DNA of 11,535 nt from CAMQVM01 sp044433405. Lineage in GTDB: Bacteria > Bacteroidota > Bacteroidia > Bacteroidales > Rikenellaceae. The stretch covers positions 1-11,535 of the forward strand of contig JAWXTQ010000061.1 in assembly GCA_044433405.1 (NCBI GenBank), in the 5' to 3' direction. The notes under the pieces are model-generated. The model was given only the letters and a program-made list of their open reading frames with translations. It had not been told where the DNA came from and did no database searches. The position numbers and the translations under genes are program-made. Shown piece by piece: positions 1-5,672 of the stretch. Position 1 is the stretch's first letter. Every line of letters begins with the position of its first letter.

Positions 1-127
1 ATGGTTATAAAGCTAAAAATTTCGTAAAAGCTGGACTAGAAGTCATAATACACATACTTGTAAGTGGCTATGAATCAAAATATAAGTTTAATGTGTTTGA
101 TTTTTTGTCATGTAGATAGCAAAAATG
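1..127 (+). other. left edge, no gene identified
   Basis: No recognisable gene. One plus-strand frame is open from the window edge (position 3) to a TAG at 117-119, giving 38 codons that end in ...FDFLSCR. It could be the 3' end of a gene entering from the left, but the stretch is short, AT-rich and resembles no family I know, so chance is as likely. Confidence 0.15.
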
Positions 128-348
128 GTATCAAATTGAATTTTTAGCGGTTTTTGCTTCTTTGGGTGGTTTTCACTTCTTTTGCGGTTTTCACCGCATG
201 AGCTAAAGCTCACGCCCCGTAGGAATAGTTTTTATTTCTTATGTTTCATACCTTCGGTATGACAACGAAATAAAAACCTATCACTACAAGCATGAGCGAA
301 GTCTCATGCGGTGAAAACCGCTAAACTAAACTAAACAAAGCCGCTAAA
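128..348. repeat. composite palindromic repeat, copy 1
   Basis: A 19-bp perfect inverted repeat (184-202, gcggttttcaccgcatgag, with 303-321) encloses a 100-nt interior. An outer 8-bp pair (tttagcgg 143-150 with ccgctaaa 341-348) encloses the whole. The same design recurs at 11235-11326: the shared left flank gtatcaaa.tgaatt..ttagcggttt, the same 19-bp arms, and a ttagcg...cgctaa outer pair. The left part also contains a degenerate 18-19 nt tandem motif (units at 147-164, 166-183 and 184-194, starting gcggtttt/gtggtttt). The element lies immediately 3' of the minus-strand cysteate-synthase-like gene, so it would be transcribed into that mRNA's tail and could act as a 3' stabiliser or terminator. 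It is likely a REP/MITE-type dispersed repeat; that class assignment is inference. Confidence 0.8.
204..289. repeat. hairpin segment nested in the palindromic repeat
   Basis: An 86-bp segment separates two direct copies of gcatgagc (196-203 and 290-297). Most of it folds into one long imperfect hairpin: gtag 219-222 with ctac 284-287, atag/ctat, gtttttatttc 228-238 with gaaataaaaac 267-277, and tcatacc 246-252 with ggtatga 256-262 around a ttc loop. The direct repeat is consistent with a target duplication left by insertion of a small hairpin element. Two degenerate palindrome units in tandem are the alternative, because 196-215 and 290-309 match at 15 of 20 positions. Confidence 0.55.
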
Positions 349-380
349 CGCTCCATCGACTTCTCAGATTCGAGCCTATA

Positions 381-1682
381 TTACTCCCAAAGCGACTCTA
401 CTTTTGAAATAATCTCTTCAACCGAAGCATCGTTTGCAAATACTGCACAAGGTTTCAAGCCACATAAATCATGCTCTTTTGCCATAAGTTTAGCACCTGC
501 ACCTGTGATATTAACCATTACAATCTTATCTTTCTCAATCTCTCCGCTCTCTACAGCTTCGATTAGCGATGCTACTGCAACAGCTGCTGCATTATCTATA
601 TCTACGCCCTCGCACTCTTCGAAAAGCTCTGAGGCTATTTTGGCTTTCTCATTTGTGATGCTACGCACATCTCCATTAGTTGCGCTCAAAGTGTCGAACA
701 CTCCACCAGATAAAGAGTAAGGAGGTCGTCTATTTGAGAGCACAATTGCGTCAATCTCTGATGCAGCTTTACGGGCAGTATCATCATCAAAAGGCAACAA
801 AGCTCTAGAAGATGCTTTCCACGCATCATACATCACTAAAAATGGCGCATTTTGTGACAATATATGGCGAGCTATTTTATTTCCAAATCTACCATCTTCA
901 ACTAAACGCATATTAGCTTCCCACGCTGCAATCGCACCTGTTCCGCTACCAATTGCTTGGAAATAATAGTCTGGAATCTCTCCAATAAATGTTGTGGCTG
1001 AAAGAAACGTTGTTCCCATACCATCTCTACGAGCTACATTTTTCGCTCCTCCTTCAGCATAAAATTTAGAGGAGTGCTCAACAACAATATTACTTAAATT
1101 GATTGCATCAAAATAGTCTGATCCCTCTTGCGACACTATCAACTTCACATATCTCTCATCAATAGGCTCTTTAAACCACAATGCTCCAACGCTAGCATGA
1201 GGAACAACTAATAACAGAGGTATCTTATTCTCACTACACACCTTTGCAAACGCTCTAGCAGTGTTACCAGCAGATGCCACAACTAAAACTTTTTCACAAT
1301 TAGAGTCCATTCTACCACACACTGAATAGGCTTCGGTCTCTTTGAATGAGCATGTTTGAAAATTTGCTCCGACTTGTGGAAAATATCCACTTATAGTAAT
1401 ATAAAGATTATCTAGAGATAGTTTAGCTGCTAACTTTTCACTTTTATAAGTTAGAGGAGCTGCAGAACCTTTGAGCGTTCTGTTAATTGGCAGCCAGTCA
1501 GCAAATTTATACAACCCTAAAGATTCATCACCAACATTTAGTTGACTATTTTTATACAAAGCTCTAACAAGCGATGGTTTAGGCGACTGAGGGTCATCTA
1601 ACATCCATCCTTCATCGTTAAACTTACGCAATGTCTCAACGCACATAAGTTGGTATTGTGTTGGTAAAAAGCCACTTGCCAT
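381..1682 (-). CDS. cysteate synthase-like PLP enzyme (threonine synthase fold)
   Basis: A 433-residue fold-type II PLP enzyme. Visible features are the Schiff-base lysine in CSFKE (K114), the PLP-contacting SAGNT loop (137-141), the motif EGGAKNVARRDGMGT (210-224), and the phosphate-binding glycine stretch GSGTG (246-250). The N-terminus lacks the usual threonine synthase opening and instead has a degenerate zinc-ribbon-like start followed by LYKF.DWLP and GYFP, which I recognise from the cysteate synthase family (phosphoserine + sulfite -> cysteate + phosphate). In Methanosarcina that enzyme feeds coenzyme M; in Bacteroidota, cysteate is the head-group precursor of sulfonolipids (capnine type), so a membrane-lipid role is the better inference here. 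It is cytosolic and monocistronic, divergent from recN with 140 nt between. The ATG at 1682 is the first in the frame. Threonine synthase remains the alternative; fold confidence is high, substrate moderate. Confidence 0.8.
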   Translation of the reverse strand: MASGFLPTQYQLMCVETLRKFNDEGWMLDDPQSPKPSLVRALYKNSQLNVGDESLGLYKFADWLPINRTLKGSAAPLTYKSEKLAAKLSLDNLYITISGYFPQVGANFQTCSFKETEAYSVCGRMDSNCEKVLVVASAGNTARAFAKVCSENKIPLLLVVPHASVGALWFKEPIDERYVKLIVSQEGSDYFDAINLSNIVVEHSSKFYAEGGAKNVARRDGMGTTFLSATTFIGEIPDYYFQAIGSGTGAIAAWEANMRLVEDGRFGNKIARHILSQNAPFLVMYDAWKASSRALLPFDDDTARKAASEIDAIVLSNRRPPYSLSGGVFDTLSATNGDVRSITNEKAKIASELFEECEGVDIDNAAAVAVASLIEAVESGEIEKDKIVMVNITGAGAKLMAKEHDLCGLKPCAVFANDASVEEIISKVESLWE

Positions 1683-1822
1683 ATTATATATATTTTAGTT
1701 TTGTTATTAAATTCTGCGCAAGTTAAGTTTTTTTTTTCATTTTATGAAAAATAGCGTACCTTCGCTTGTGCAAATACTAAATTTTGAGTACGTTTTATTA
1801 ATGCAAACAGGAACAAAAAAAG
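1683..1822. promoter_or_regulatory. divergent promoter region of recN and the cysteate-synthase-like gene
   Basis: Toward recN, TAccTTCG at 1757-1764 is a one-mismatch version of the Bacteroidetes -7 box TAnnTTTG, but only a T-run lies where TTTG is expected. On the minus strand, TAacTTGC (complement of 1718-1725) is a weak candidate for the leftward gene. An inverted repeat, tttttcat (1733-1740) with atgaaaaa (1744-1751), sits between the two and could be a shared operator. Neither gene has an obvious Shine-Dalgarno sequence. Confidence 0.4.
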
Positions 1823-3481
1823 ATGTTAAAGAGATTACGTATAGACAATTACCTTTTAATAGAGAGTCTCGACATTGAGTTTAATCAAGGTCTAAATATT
1901 ATCACGGGAGAGACAGGTGCTGGTAAGTCAATTTTACTAGGGGCTATCTCAATGCTTCTAGGAGCAAAGGCCGACTTGAAATCGGCAAAAATAGAGGGAA
2001 AGAACTGTACCGTAGAAGCTACTTTTTCAATTGAGAAATTTAATCTCAGTAATCTTTTTGCTGAACATGATGTTGAATATGACGACGAAACAATAATCAG
2101 TCGCGTAATACTCCCATCAGGAAAAAGCAGAGCCTATATTAACGATCTACCTGTTTCGCTATCAGTTTTAAAAATCATTGGCGAAAGGCTAGTTGACATA
2201 CATTCACAACATCAAACTCTCCTACTCACAAGGGAAAATTTTCAGATTGACTTAATCGACTCTGTTGCACGTAACTCCAAGCTGCTGACTAGCTATCTAG
2301 AGCTCTACAACGAGATTAAAAGATTAAAACTACGCCTATCACACCTCGAAGAAGAGGGGCGTAAAAATATCGCTGATCACGACTATATAAAGTTTCAATT
2401 TGACGAACTTGAGGCTGCCAATATCAAGATTGGAGAGCTAACAAAGGCCGAAAATCAGTACAAACTACTCTCGAATGCCTCACTGATAAAAGAGATTTTT
2501 TATAGTGCATCTGAGGTTTTAGATAGCGAAGAGACATCCATTATCTCAAATCTCAAAAATCTAAGTAGCTCATTTGATAAAATATCAGAATACTCTCCAC
2601 TAGCTAGGTCACTTAACGAAAGACTAACTAGCGTATTATATGAACTAAAAGACATTAATAGCGAGGCCTATTCGTTTGTAGATAGAATCGACGACGAGCC
2701 ACAAAAGCTCGAACAGCTAGAGCAGCGCATAAACACCCTCAACAAACTGCTACTAAAACACAGTGTCTCTAACGAAACAGCATTAGTAGCACTTCGTGAA
2801 GATTACGAGCAGAGATTAATAAACATAGACCTTAGCTCATCGCATATTGAGAAGTGTCGCGAAAAGTTAGAAAAACTCAACAACGAGATTAAGTCCGTAG
2901 CCGCTGAGCTCACAAAGAGCAGGACATCGGTAGTTACAAAAATCGAAAGCTACGTTGAAAAACAGCTTAAAAAGTTAGGTATGGAGTCATCAAGATTTAA
3001 AATTTCAATAGAAGAGGCCACCACTTTTACAGCAAGCGGCAGCGACGAAGTTAAATTTATGTTCTCAGCCAATAAGGGTGTCGATTTAAACCGAATAGAG
3101 AAGGTTGTTTCTGGTGGTGAGATGTCGAGAATCATGCTCTCACTAAAATCACTCTCAGCAATGTACAAGTCACTCCCAACAATCATTTTTGATGAAATAG
3201 ACACTGGTGTATCAGGCAATGTAGCTGACAAAATGGGCGAAATAATGCACTCACTATCAAACACCCTGCAAACAATCTGCATCACCCACCTACCTCAAGT
3301 TGCATCTAAGGGAGAGTCGCATTTTGTTGTTAAGAAAATCGAAACTAAGGATAATACTCAAACAAGCATCACTTCACTTAATCAAGAACAACGAATTGAG
3401 GTAATTGCCAAAATGATTAGCGGCAGCAAGGTTACTGATATGGCCATGAAACAGGCCGAATTGCTCCTTGCTAAATCGTAG
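1823..3481 (+). CDS. recN: DNA repair protein RecN
   Basis: An SMC-like ATPase of 552 residues, the normal RecN length, that acts at double-strand breaks with RecA. The order is complete: N-terminal head with the FN.GLNIITGETGAGKS Walker A region (GETGAGKS 29-36), the RecN-typical LVDIHSQHQ segment (123-131), a long charged coiled coil (about 155-375) interrupted near the middle, then the C-terminal head with ABC signature VVSGGEMSR (428-436), Walker B TIIFDEIDTG (453-462) and ITHLPQVA (487-494) with the switch histidine. All ATPase motifs are intact, so it should be functional. The chosen ATG starts the canonical MLKRLRIDNY; an upstream ATG at 1801 is out of frame. It appears monocistronic: the next elements are a hairpin and a minus-strand gene remnant. 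Confidence 0.97.
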   Translation: MLKRLRIDNYLLIESLDIEFNQGLNIITGETGAGKSILLGAISMLLGAKADLKSAKIEGKNCTVEATFSIEKFNLSNLFAEHDVEYDDETIISRVILPSGKSRAYINDLPVSLSVLKIIGERLVDIHSQHQTLLLTRENFQIDLIDSVARNSKLLTSYLELYNEIKRLKLRLSHLEEEGRKNIADHDYIKFQFDELEAANIKIGELTKAENQYKLLSNASLIKEIFYSASEVLDSEETSIISNLKNLSSSFDKISEYSPLARSLNERLTSVLYELKDINSEAYSFVDRIDDEPQKLEQLEQRINTLNKLLLKHSVSNETALVALREDYEQRLINIDLSSSHIEKCREKLEKLNNEIKSVAAELTKSRTSVVTKIESYVEKQLKKLGMESSRFKISIEEATTFTASGSDEVKFMFSANKGVDLNRIEKVVSGGEMSRIMLSLKSLSAMYKSLPTIIFDEIDTGVSGNVADKMGEIMHSLSNTLQTICITHLPQVASKGESHFVVKKIETKDNTQTSITSLNQEQRIEVIAKMISGSKVTDMAMKQAELLLAKS

Positions 3482-3484
3482 TGG

Positions 3485-3544
3485 ATCAAGCTAAATTCTT
3501 TGTTGGTAGATAAAAAAATGTATCAACAAAGAATTCAACTTAAT
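3485..3544. terminator. long hairpin between recN and the tlpA remnant
   Basis: Arms 3485-3508 and 3521-3544 with a 12-nt loop. The inner 15 bp (aattctttgttggta against tatcaacaaagaatt) pair with one G-T. The outer 9 bp pair fully, with three G-U wobbles, only in minus-strand RNA; in plus-strand RNA those three become C-A mismatches. It sits between convergent units and probably ends transcription of one or both, although neither side has a strong U-run. Confidence 0.5.
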
Positions 3545-3569
3545 CCCATAATCGCCAGATCAACAACCT

Positions 3570-3829
3570 CTACGGTAGAAACTTCTCGATATGCTCTTTT
3601 AGCTCTTGGCGGTGAGGTCGGCAGCTACTATTTTGCCTTTGGAGTCGATTAAAATAACCTTTCCACCACCATTGCCAGCTCCATATTTTGACCAAATGTT
3701 TGCTCGATCGTTAAGCTCAACTAAATTTAACCACTCAAAGCCTAATCTATCAATAGCTGCTTCCATTGCTTTGGTATTGTCGTTTTCACGAGCAACTCCC
3801 ACTATGTCAAAACCTCTCTCTTTATACTC
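3570..3829 (-). pseudogene. C-terminal fragment of a TlpA/thioredoxin-like protein, frameshifted
   Basis: Reading on the minus strand from 3829, the frame gives EYKERGFDIVGVARENDN..., then FEWLNLVEL, IWSKYG and VILIDSKGKIVAADL, the C-terminal half of a TlpA/AhpC-TSA thioredoxin fold (beta3-alpha-beta4-beta5). The frame breaks at about 3605: as written it ends ADLTAKS-stop at 3599, but a one-base shift restores ELKEHIEKFLP with a stop at 3570-3572, exactly how these proteins end, so one base has been lost. The N-terminal half with the CxxC active site is missing; an in-frame TAA (3830-3832) and the left end of the IS (3838) interrupt it. These proteins are normally periplasmic thiol oxidoreductases. 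It cannot be functional. It points the same way as the repressor on the far side of the IS. Confidence 0.8.
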
Positions 3830-3837
3830 TTATATTA

Positions 3838-3849
3838 GTGTCCGATAAA
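3838..3849 (+). repeat. left terminal inverted repeat of the IS
   Basis: gtgtccgataaa, the exact reverse complement of 4816-4827. It directly abuts the broken thioredoxin-like gene. Confidence 0.85.
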
Positions 3850-3871
3850 ACTTTTCAAACTACAAAAAATC

Positions 3872-3908
3872 AAGGGTTGATCTCCGATTTGGAGTATCAA
3901 CCCTTTTT
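3872..3908 (+). terminator. rho-independent terminator-like hairpin inside the IS left end
   Basis: aagggttgat (3872-3881) pairs with atcaaccctt (3896-3905), ctcc/ggag extends the stem inward, and the stem runs into TTTTT (3904-3908). It lies between the IS end and the transposase start, so it would stop transcription entering from the left, a known way for IS elements to keep transposase low. Confidence 0.7.
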
Positions 3909-3946
3909 AGCTAATTTTGTGTGTACCCCTACAAACAAAAAAAGCT

Positions 3947-4730
3947 ATGGACAAATATACAAATTTTATCGGACAGCCACTCTATTCTCAGGTATTAAAG
4001 TTATTAGATAAGGCAAAAATTGTTAAAATCAGCCAGCAAGTCAATCACGATCGCTATGTCAAGCGTCTTGATGGTTATACCCACTTCGTATCTCTATTGT
4101 TTGCTGTGTTTCAACGCTATGATTCATTACGAGAGTTAGTTATCGGAATGCTCAGTGAAGCCAATAAACTATCTCATCTCGGCATTGACTATATGATAAA
4201 GCGTAGTACTATTGCAGATGCCAATAATCGTCGCAAAAGCTGTTTCTTTGCCGCTATCTACAAATCGCTTTATGAGCGTTATCGAAATGTTTTATCGGAC
4301 AGCCGAACAGTCAAGCCGTGGGAGAAGAAACTTTATATAATGGATTCAACAACTATCTCGCTCTTTTCTAATATTTTAAAAGGAGTGGGAAGAAATCCAA
4401 AACACGGCAAGAAAAAAGGAGGGATAAAAGCTCATTCGGTGATTAAAGCCATCGAAAATACACCATGTTTTGTTTGTTATACCTCTGCCGCTACTCACGA
4501 TCATTTTATGTTGCAAAAGCTACATCTAGAGCATGGTTCATACCTGGTGATTGATCGTGCATACATAGATTATAAGGAGTTTCTCGAATATGGCGACGAT
4601 GATACATCAAATGTTGATGTACTACATAGATTTATATAAATATCTGGAAGATCCTGAAAAATCGTGGCTCAAAATCAACGCACAGAGGGTTAAACCACCA
4701 CCTGAACAAAATCTATTTTCCTATAAATAA
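3947..4730 (+). pseudogene. IS4-family transposase (DUF4372 type), internally deleted
   Basis: From ATG 3947 the frame gives 230 residues to a stop at 4639: an N-terminal DUF4372-like region (FVSLLFAVFQRYDSLREL, about residues 47-64), then DDE motifs MDSTTISLF (D133) and VIDRAYIDY (D203). After YKEF (about 212) the sequence stops resembling the family. The +1 frame from about 4575 instead reads RSFSNMATMI...LMYYIDLYKYLEDPEKSW and ends ...EQNLFSYK at 4730, which looks like the normal C-terminus of such transposases. The middle, including the YREK catalytic glutamate region, is absent: roughly 120-130 codons compared with a usual length near 380-400. The deletion junction is near 4575-4583. The protein should be inactive. 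A TTG start at 3917 is possible but ATG 3947 matches the family better. Confidence 0.8.
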
Positions 4731-4765
4731 AGATAGGGGGGGCTTACTTTTTAGAAAATTTATAA

Positions 4766-4791
4766 AATCACCGCCATAATTAGCGGTGATT
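4766..4791 (-). terminator. terminator-like hairpin inside the IS right end
   Basis: aatcaccgc (4766-4774) pairs with gcggtgatt (4783-4791) around an 8-nt loop. In the minus direction it is followed by a T-rich stretch (TTTTATAAATTTT). It would stop transcripts entering the IS from the repressor side, mirroring the hairpin at 3872-3908. Confidence 0.55.
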
Positions 4792-4815
4792 AGGGTATTG
4801 TGTGCATATTTTTGA

Positions 4816-4827
4816 TTTATCGGACAC
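4816..4827 (-). repeat. right terminal inverted repeat of the IS
   Basis: tttatcggacac, the partner of 3838-3849. About 105 bp of AT-rich sequence without a recognisable gene separate it from the repressor stop codon. Confidence 0.85.
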
Positions 4828-4932
4828 CAATAATATTTTATCAAAAACATTACTACATCTACAATCATAGCAATAAAATTTAAATAAACTTACATTACTT
4901 TTTTTCACATTTATGTCCGCAGACATTAAAAA

Positions 4933-5292
4933 TTATTTCATTAACTCTATTATCTCATCTCTCTCTTGCTGTGAAATGTCCTCTTTTTTAGCAAAAAATG
5001 AAACCATATTCGAGAATGAATTGCCAAAAAAACGAGCCTTCATCTTTTTCATCATCAAAAAAGAATACTCCTCCATGCTCACTACTGGCGAATAGAGATG
5101 AATCTTACCATACACTTTGTAGGTTAAAAAACCTTTCTTAACTAAAATCCTGATAATTGTTGAAACAGTTGTGTAGGCAGGTTTTGGCTCTTCCACAAAG
5201 GCATCAATAACATCTTTCAAAAAGACTTCTCCCTTTTCCCATACAATTTCCATTACTTCTAGTTCTGCTTTTGTTAACTCTCTTGTGTTCAT
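4933..5292 (-). CDS. BlaI/MecI/CopY-family transcriptional repressor
   Basis: 119 residues, normal for the family. An N-terminal winged helix (about 4-75) starts LTKAELEVMEIVWEKGE, with recognition helix PAYTTVSTIIRILVKKGFL (38-56) and wing TYKVYGKIHLYSP; a helical dimerisation tail (about 76-119) ends IIELMK. These repressors bind palindromic operators as dimers and are normally cut by a BlaR1/MecR1-type M56 membrane metallopeptidase encoded directly downstream. No such gene is here: downstream there are 105 bp and then the IS remnant, so this copy is an orphan, probably because its partner was deleted. It is intact and has its own good promoter. The cleavage site is not obvious from sequence. 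What it controls cannot be told; a beta-lactamase is not present. Confidence 0.92.
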   Translation of the reverse strand: MNTRELTKAELEVMEIVWEKGEVFLKDVIDAFVEEPKPAYTTVSTIIRILVKKGFLTYKVYGKIHLYSPVVSMEEYSFLMMKKMKARFFGNSFSNMVSFFAKKEDISQQERDEIIELMK

Positions 5293-5315
5293 AATTAATA
5301 ATTATTAAATTAAAT

Positions 5316-5327
5316 TGAAATATTTCA
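5316..5327. promoter_or_regulatory. candidate operator of the BlaI-type repressor
   Basis: TGAAATATTTCA is a perfect 12-bp palindrome lying 6-17 nt past the -7 box of the repressor promoter, at the expected transcription start. Position and symmetry suit autorepression. A second, pure-AT palindrome (5295-5308) lies just before the start codon. Confidence 0.4.
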
Positions 5328-5332
5328 TGCCA

Positions 5333-5363
5333 CAAATATATAACTTATTTTTTAATTTGCAAA
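5333..5363 (-). promoter_or_regulatory. Bacteroidetes-type promoter of the repressor gene
   Basis: On the minus strand, TTTG (5360-5363) is followed by exactly 19 nt and then TATATTTG (5333-5340), a full match to the -33 TTTG / -7 TAnnTTTG consensus of the phylum's primary sigma factor. Transcription would start near 5326, giving a leader of about 35 nt. Confidence 0.8.
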
Positions 5364-5606
5364 CTATTTGTTTGGTTTTAACGAGTAAAAAATTAGTTTA
5401 TAAAAACTAAAAAGCCTCAGCAGAGTATTATAACACTCTAATTCAACACATTGCACTATCCCCTCTTTATTGATTAAATTTGACATTTTTTTCATTTTTT
5501 ACAGAAGCAAACTCAAACAATACTTAAACTTAAAGTAAATTCGAATTAAATCAGTCAACTGTGTTCACCTTAAGAGTCTCTTTTTAGGGTAAAGATGGAT
5601 GGTAAT
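5364..5606. other. intergenic region between divergent repressor and sensor operon
   Basis: No open frame or RNA gene recognised. It holds a near-palindrome, agagtattataacactct (5422-5439), with two symmetric mismatches. One copy of tagggtaa at 5585-5592 recurs at 5639-5646, 54 bp on, on the far side of the sensor-operon promoter. Either might be a regulator site, without further support. Confidence 0.3.
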
Positions 5607-5638
5607 TTTGGCAATCTAATCATTTAAATGTAACTTTG
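5607..5638 (+). promoter_or_regulatory. Bacteroidetes-type promoter of the sensor/partner-switch operon
   Basis: TTTG (5607-5610), 20 nt, then TAACTTTG (5631-5638), again matching the -33/-7 consensus. Start of transcription is expected near 5645, so the leader before the ATG at 5673 is short (about 28 nt). Confidence 0.75.
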
Positions 5639-5672
5639 TAGGGTAATGTTATTTTAAATAATCCGAATTAGT

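Larger units (their letters stand above)
3838..4827 (+). mobile_element. IS4-family insertion sequence remnant (990 bp)
   Basis: Bounded by a perfect 12-bp terminal inverted repeat, gtgtccgataaa at 3838-3849 and tttatcggacac at 4816-4827. With two more flanking bases per side it becomes ttRgtgtcc, so the ends may lie up to 3 bp further out. It holds a transposase gene in the plus direction with an internal deletion and a terminator-like hairpin inside each end. I see no clear target-site duplication: the flanks are ...tcttatatta and caataatatt... This fits decay or a deletion that started at the IS end. The name of the closest IS is not known to me. Confidence 0.85.

Noticed and set aside
128..348. 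A CRISPR array or integron-like site, because of the repeated motifs.
   Set aside because: Units are not regularly spaced with unique spacers, and no cas or integrase gene is present; nested palindromes explain the pattern.
381..1682. Calling the PLP enzyme threonine synthase (thrC).
   Set aside because: The fold is shared, but the N-terminal region and several internal motifs fit the cysteate synthase family better; thrC is kept only as an alternative.
1801..1878. A 25-codon frame starting at an ATG just before recN and overlapping its start out of frame.
   Set aside because: Could be an upstream regulatory frame, but there is no ribosome site or recognisable peptide; most likely chance.
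3917..3946. TTG start giving ten extra residues to the transposase.
   Set aside because: ATG 3947 gives the usual N-terminus; the extension overlaps the region just after the terminator.
3606..4011. Plus-strand open frames across the thioredoxin-like remnant and the IS left end.
   Set aside because: They are antisense to a recognisable minus-strand remnant and to the IS terminator; no family resemblance.
4913..4926. Hairpin atgtc/gacat just past the repressor stop codon, considered as a terminator.
   Set aside because: Only 5 bp and no T-run on the minus strand.
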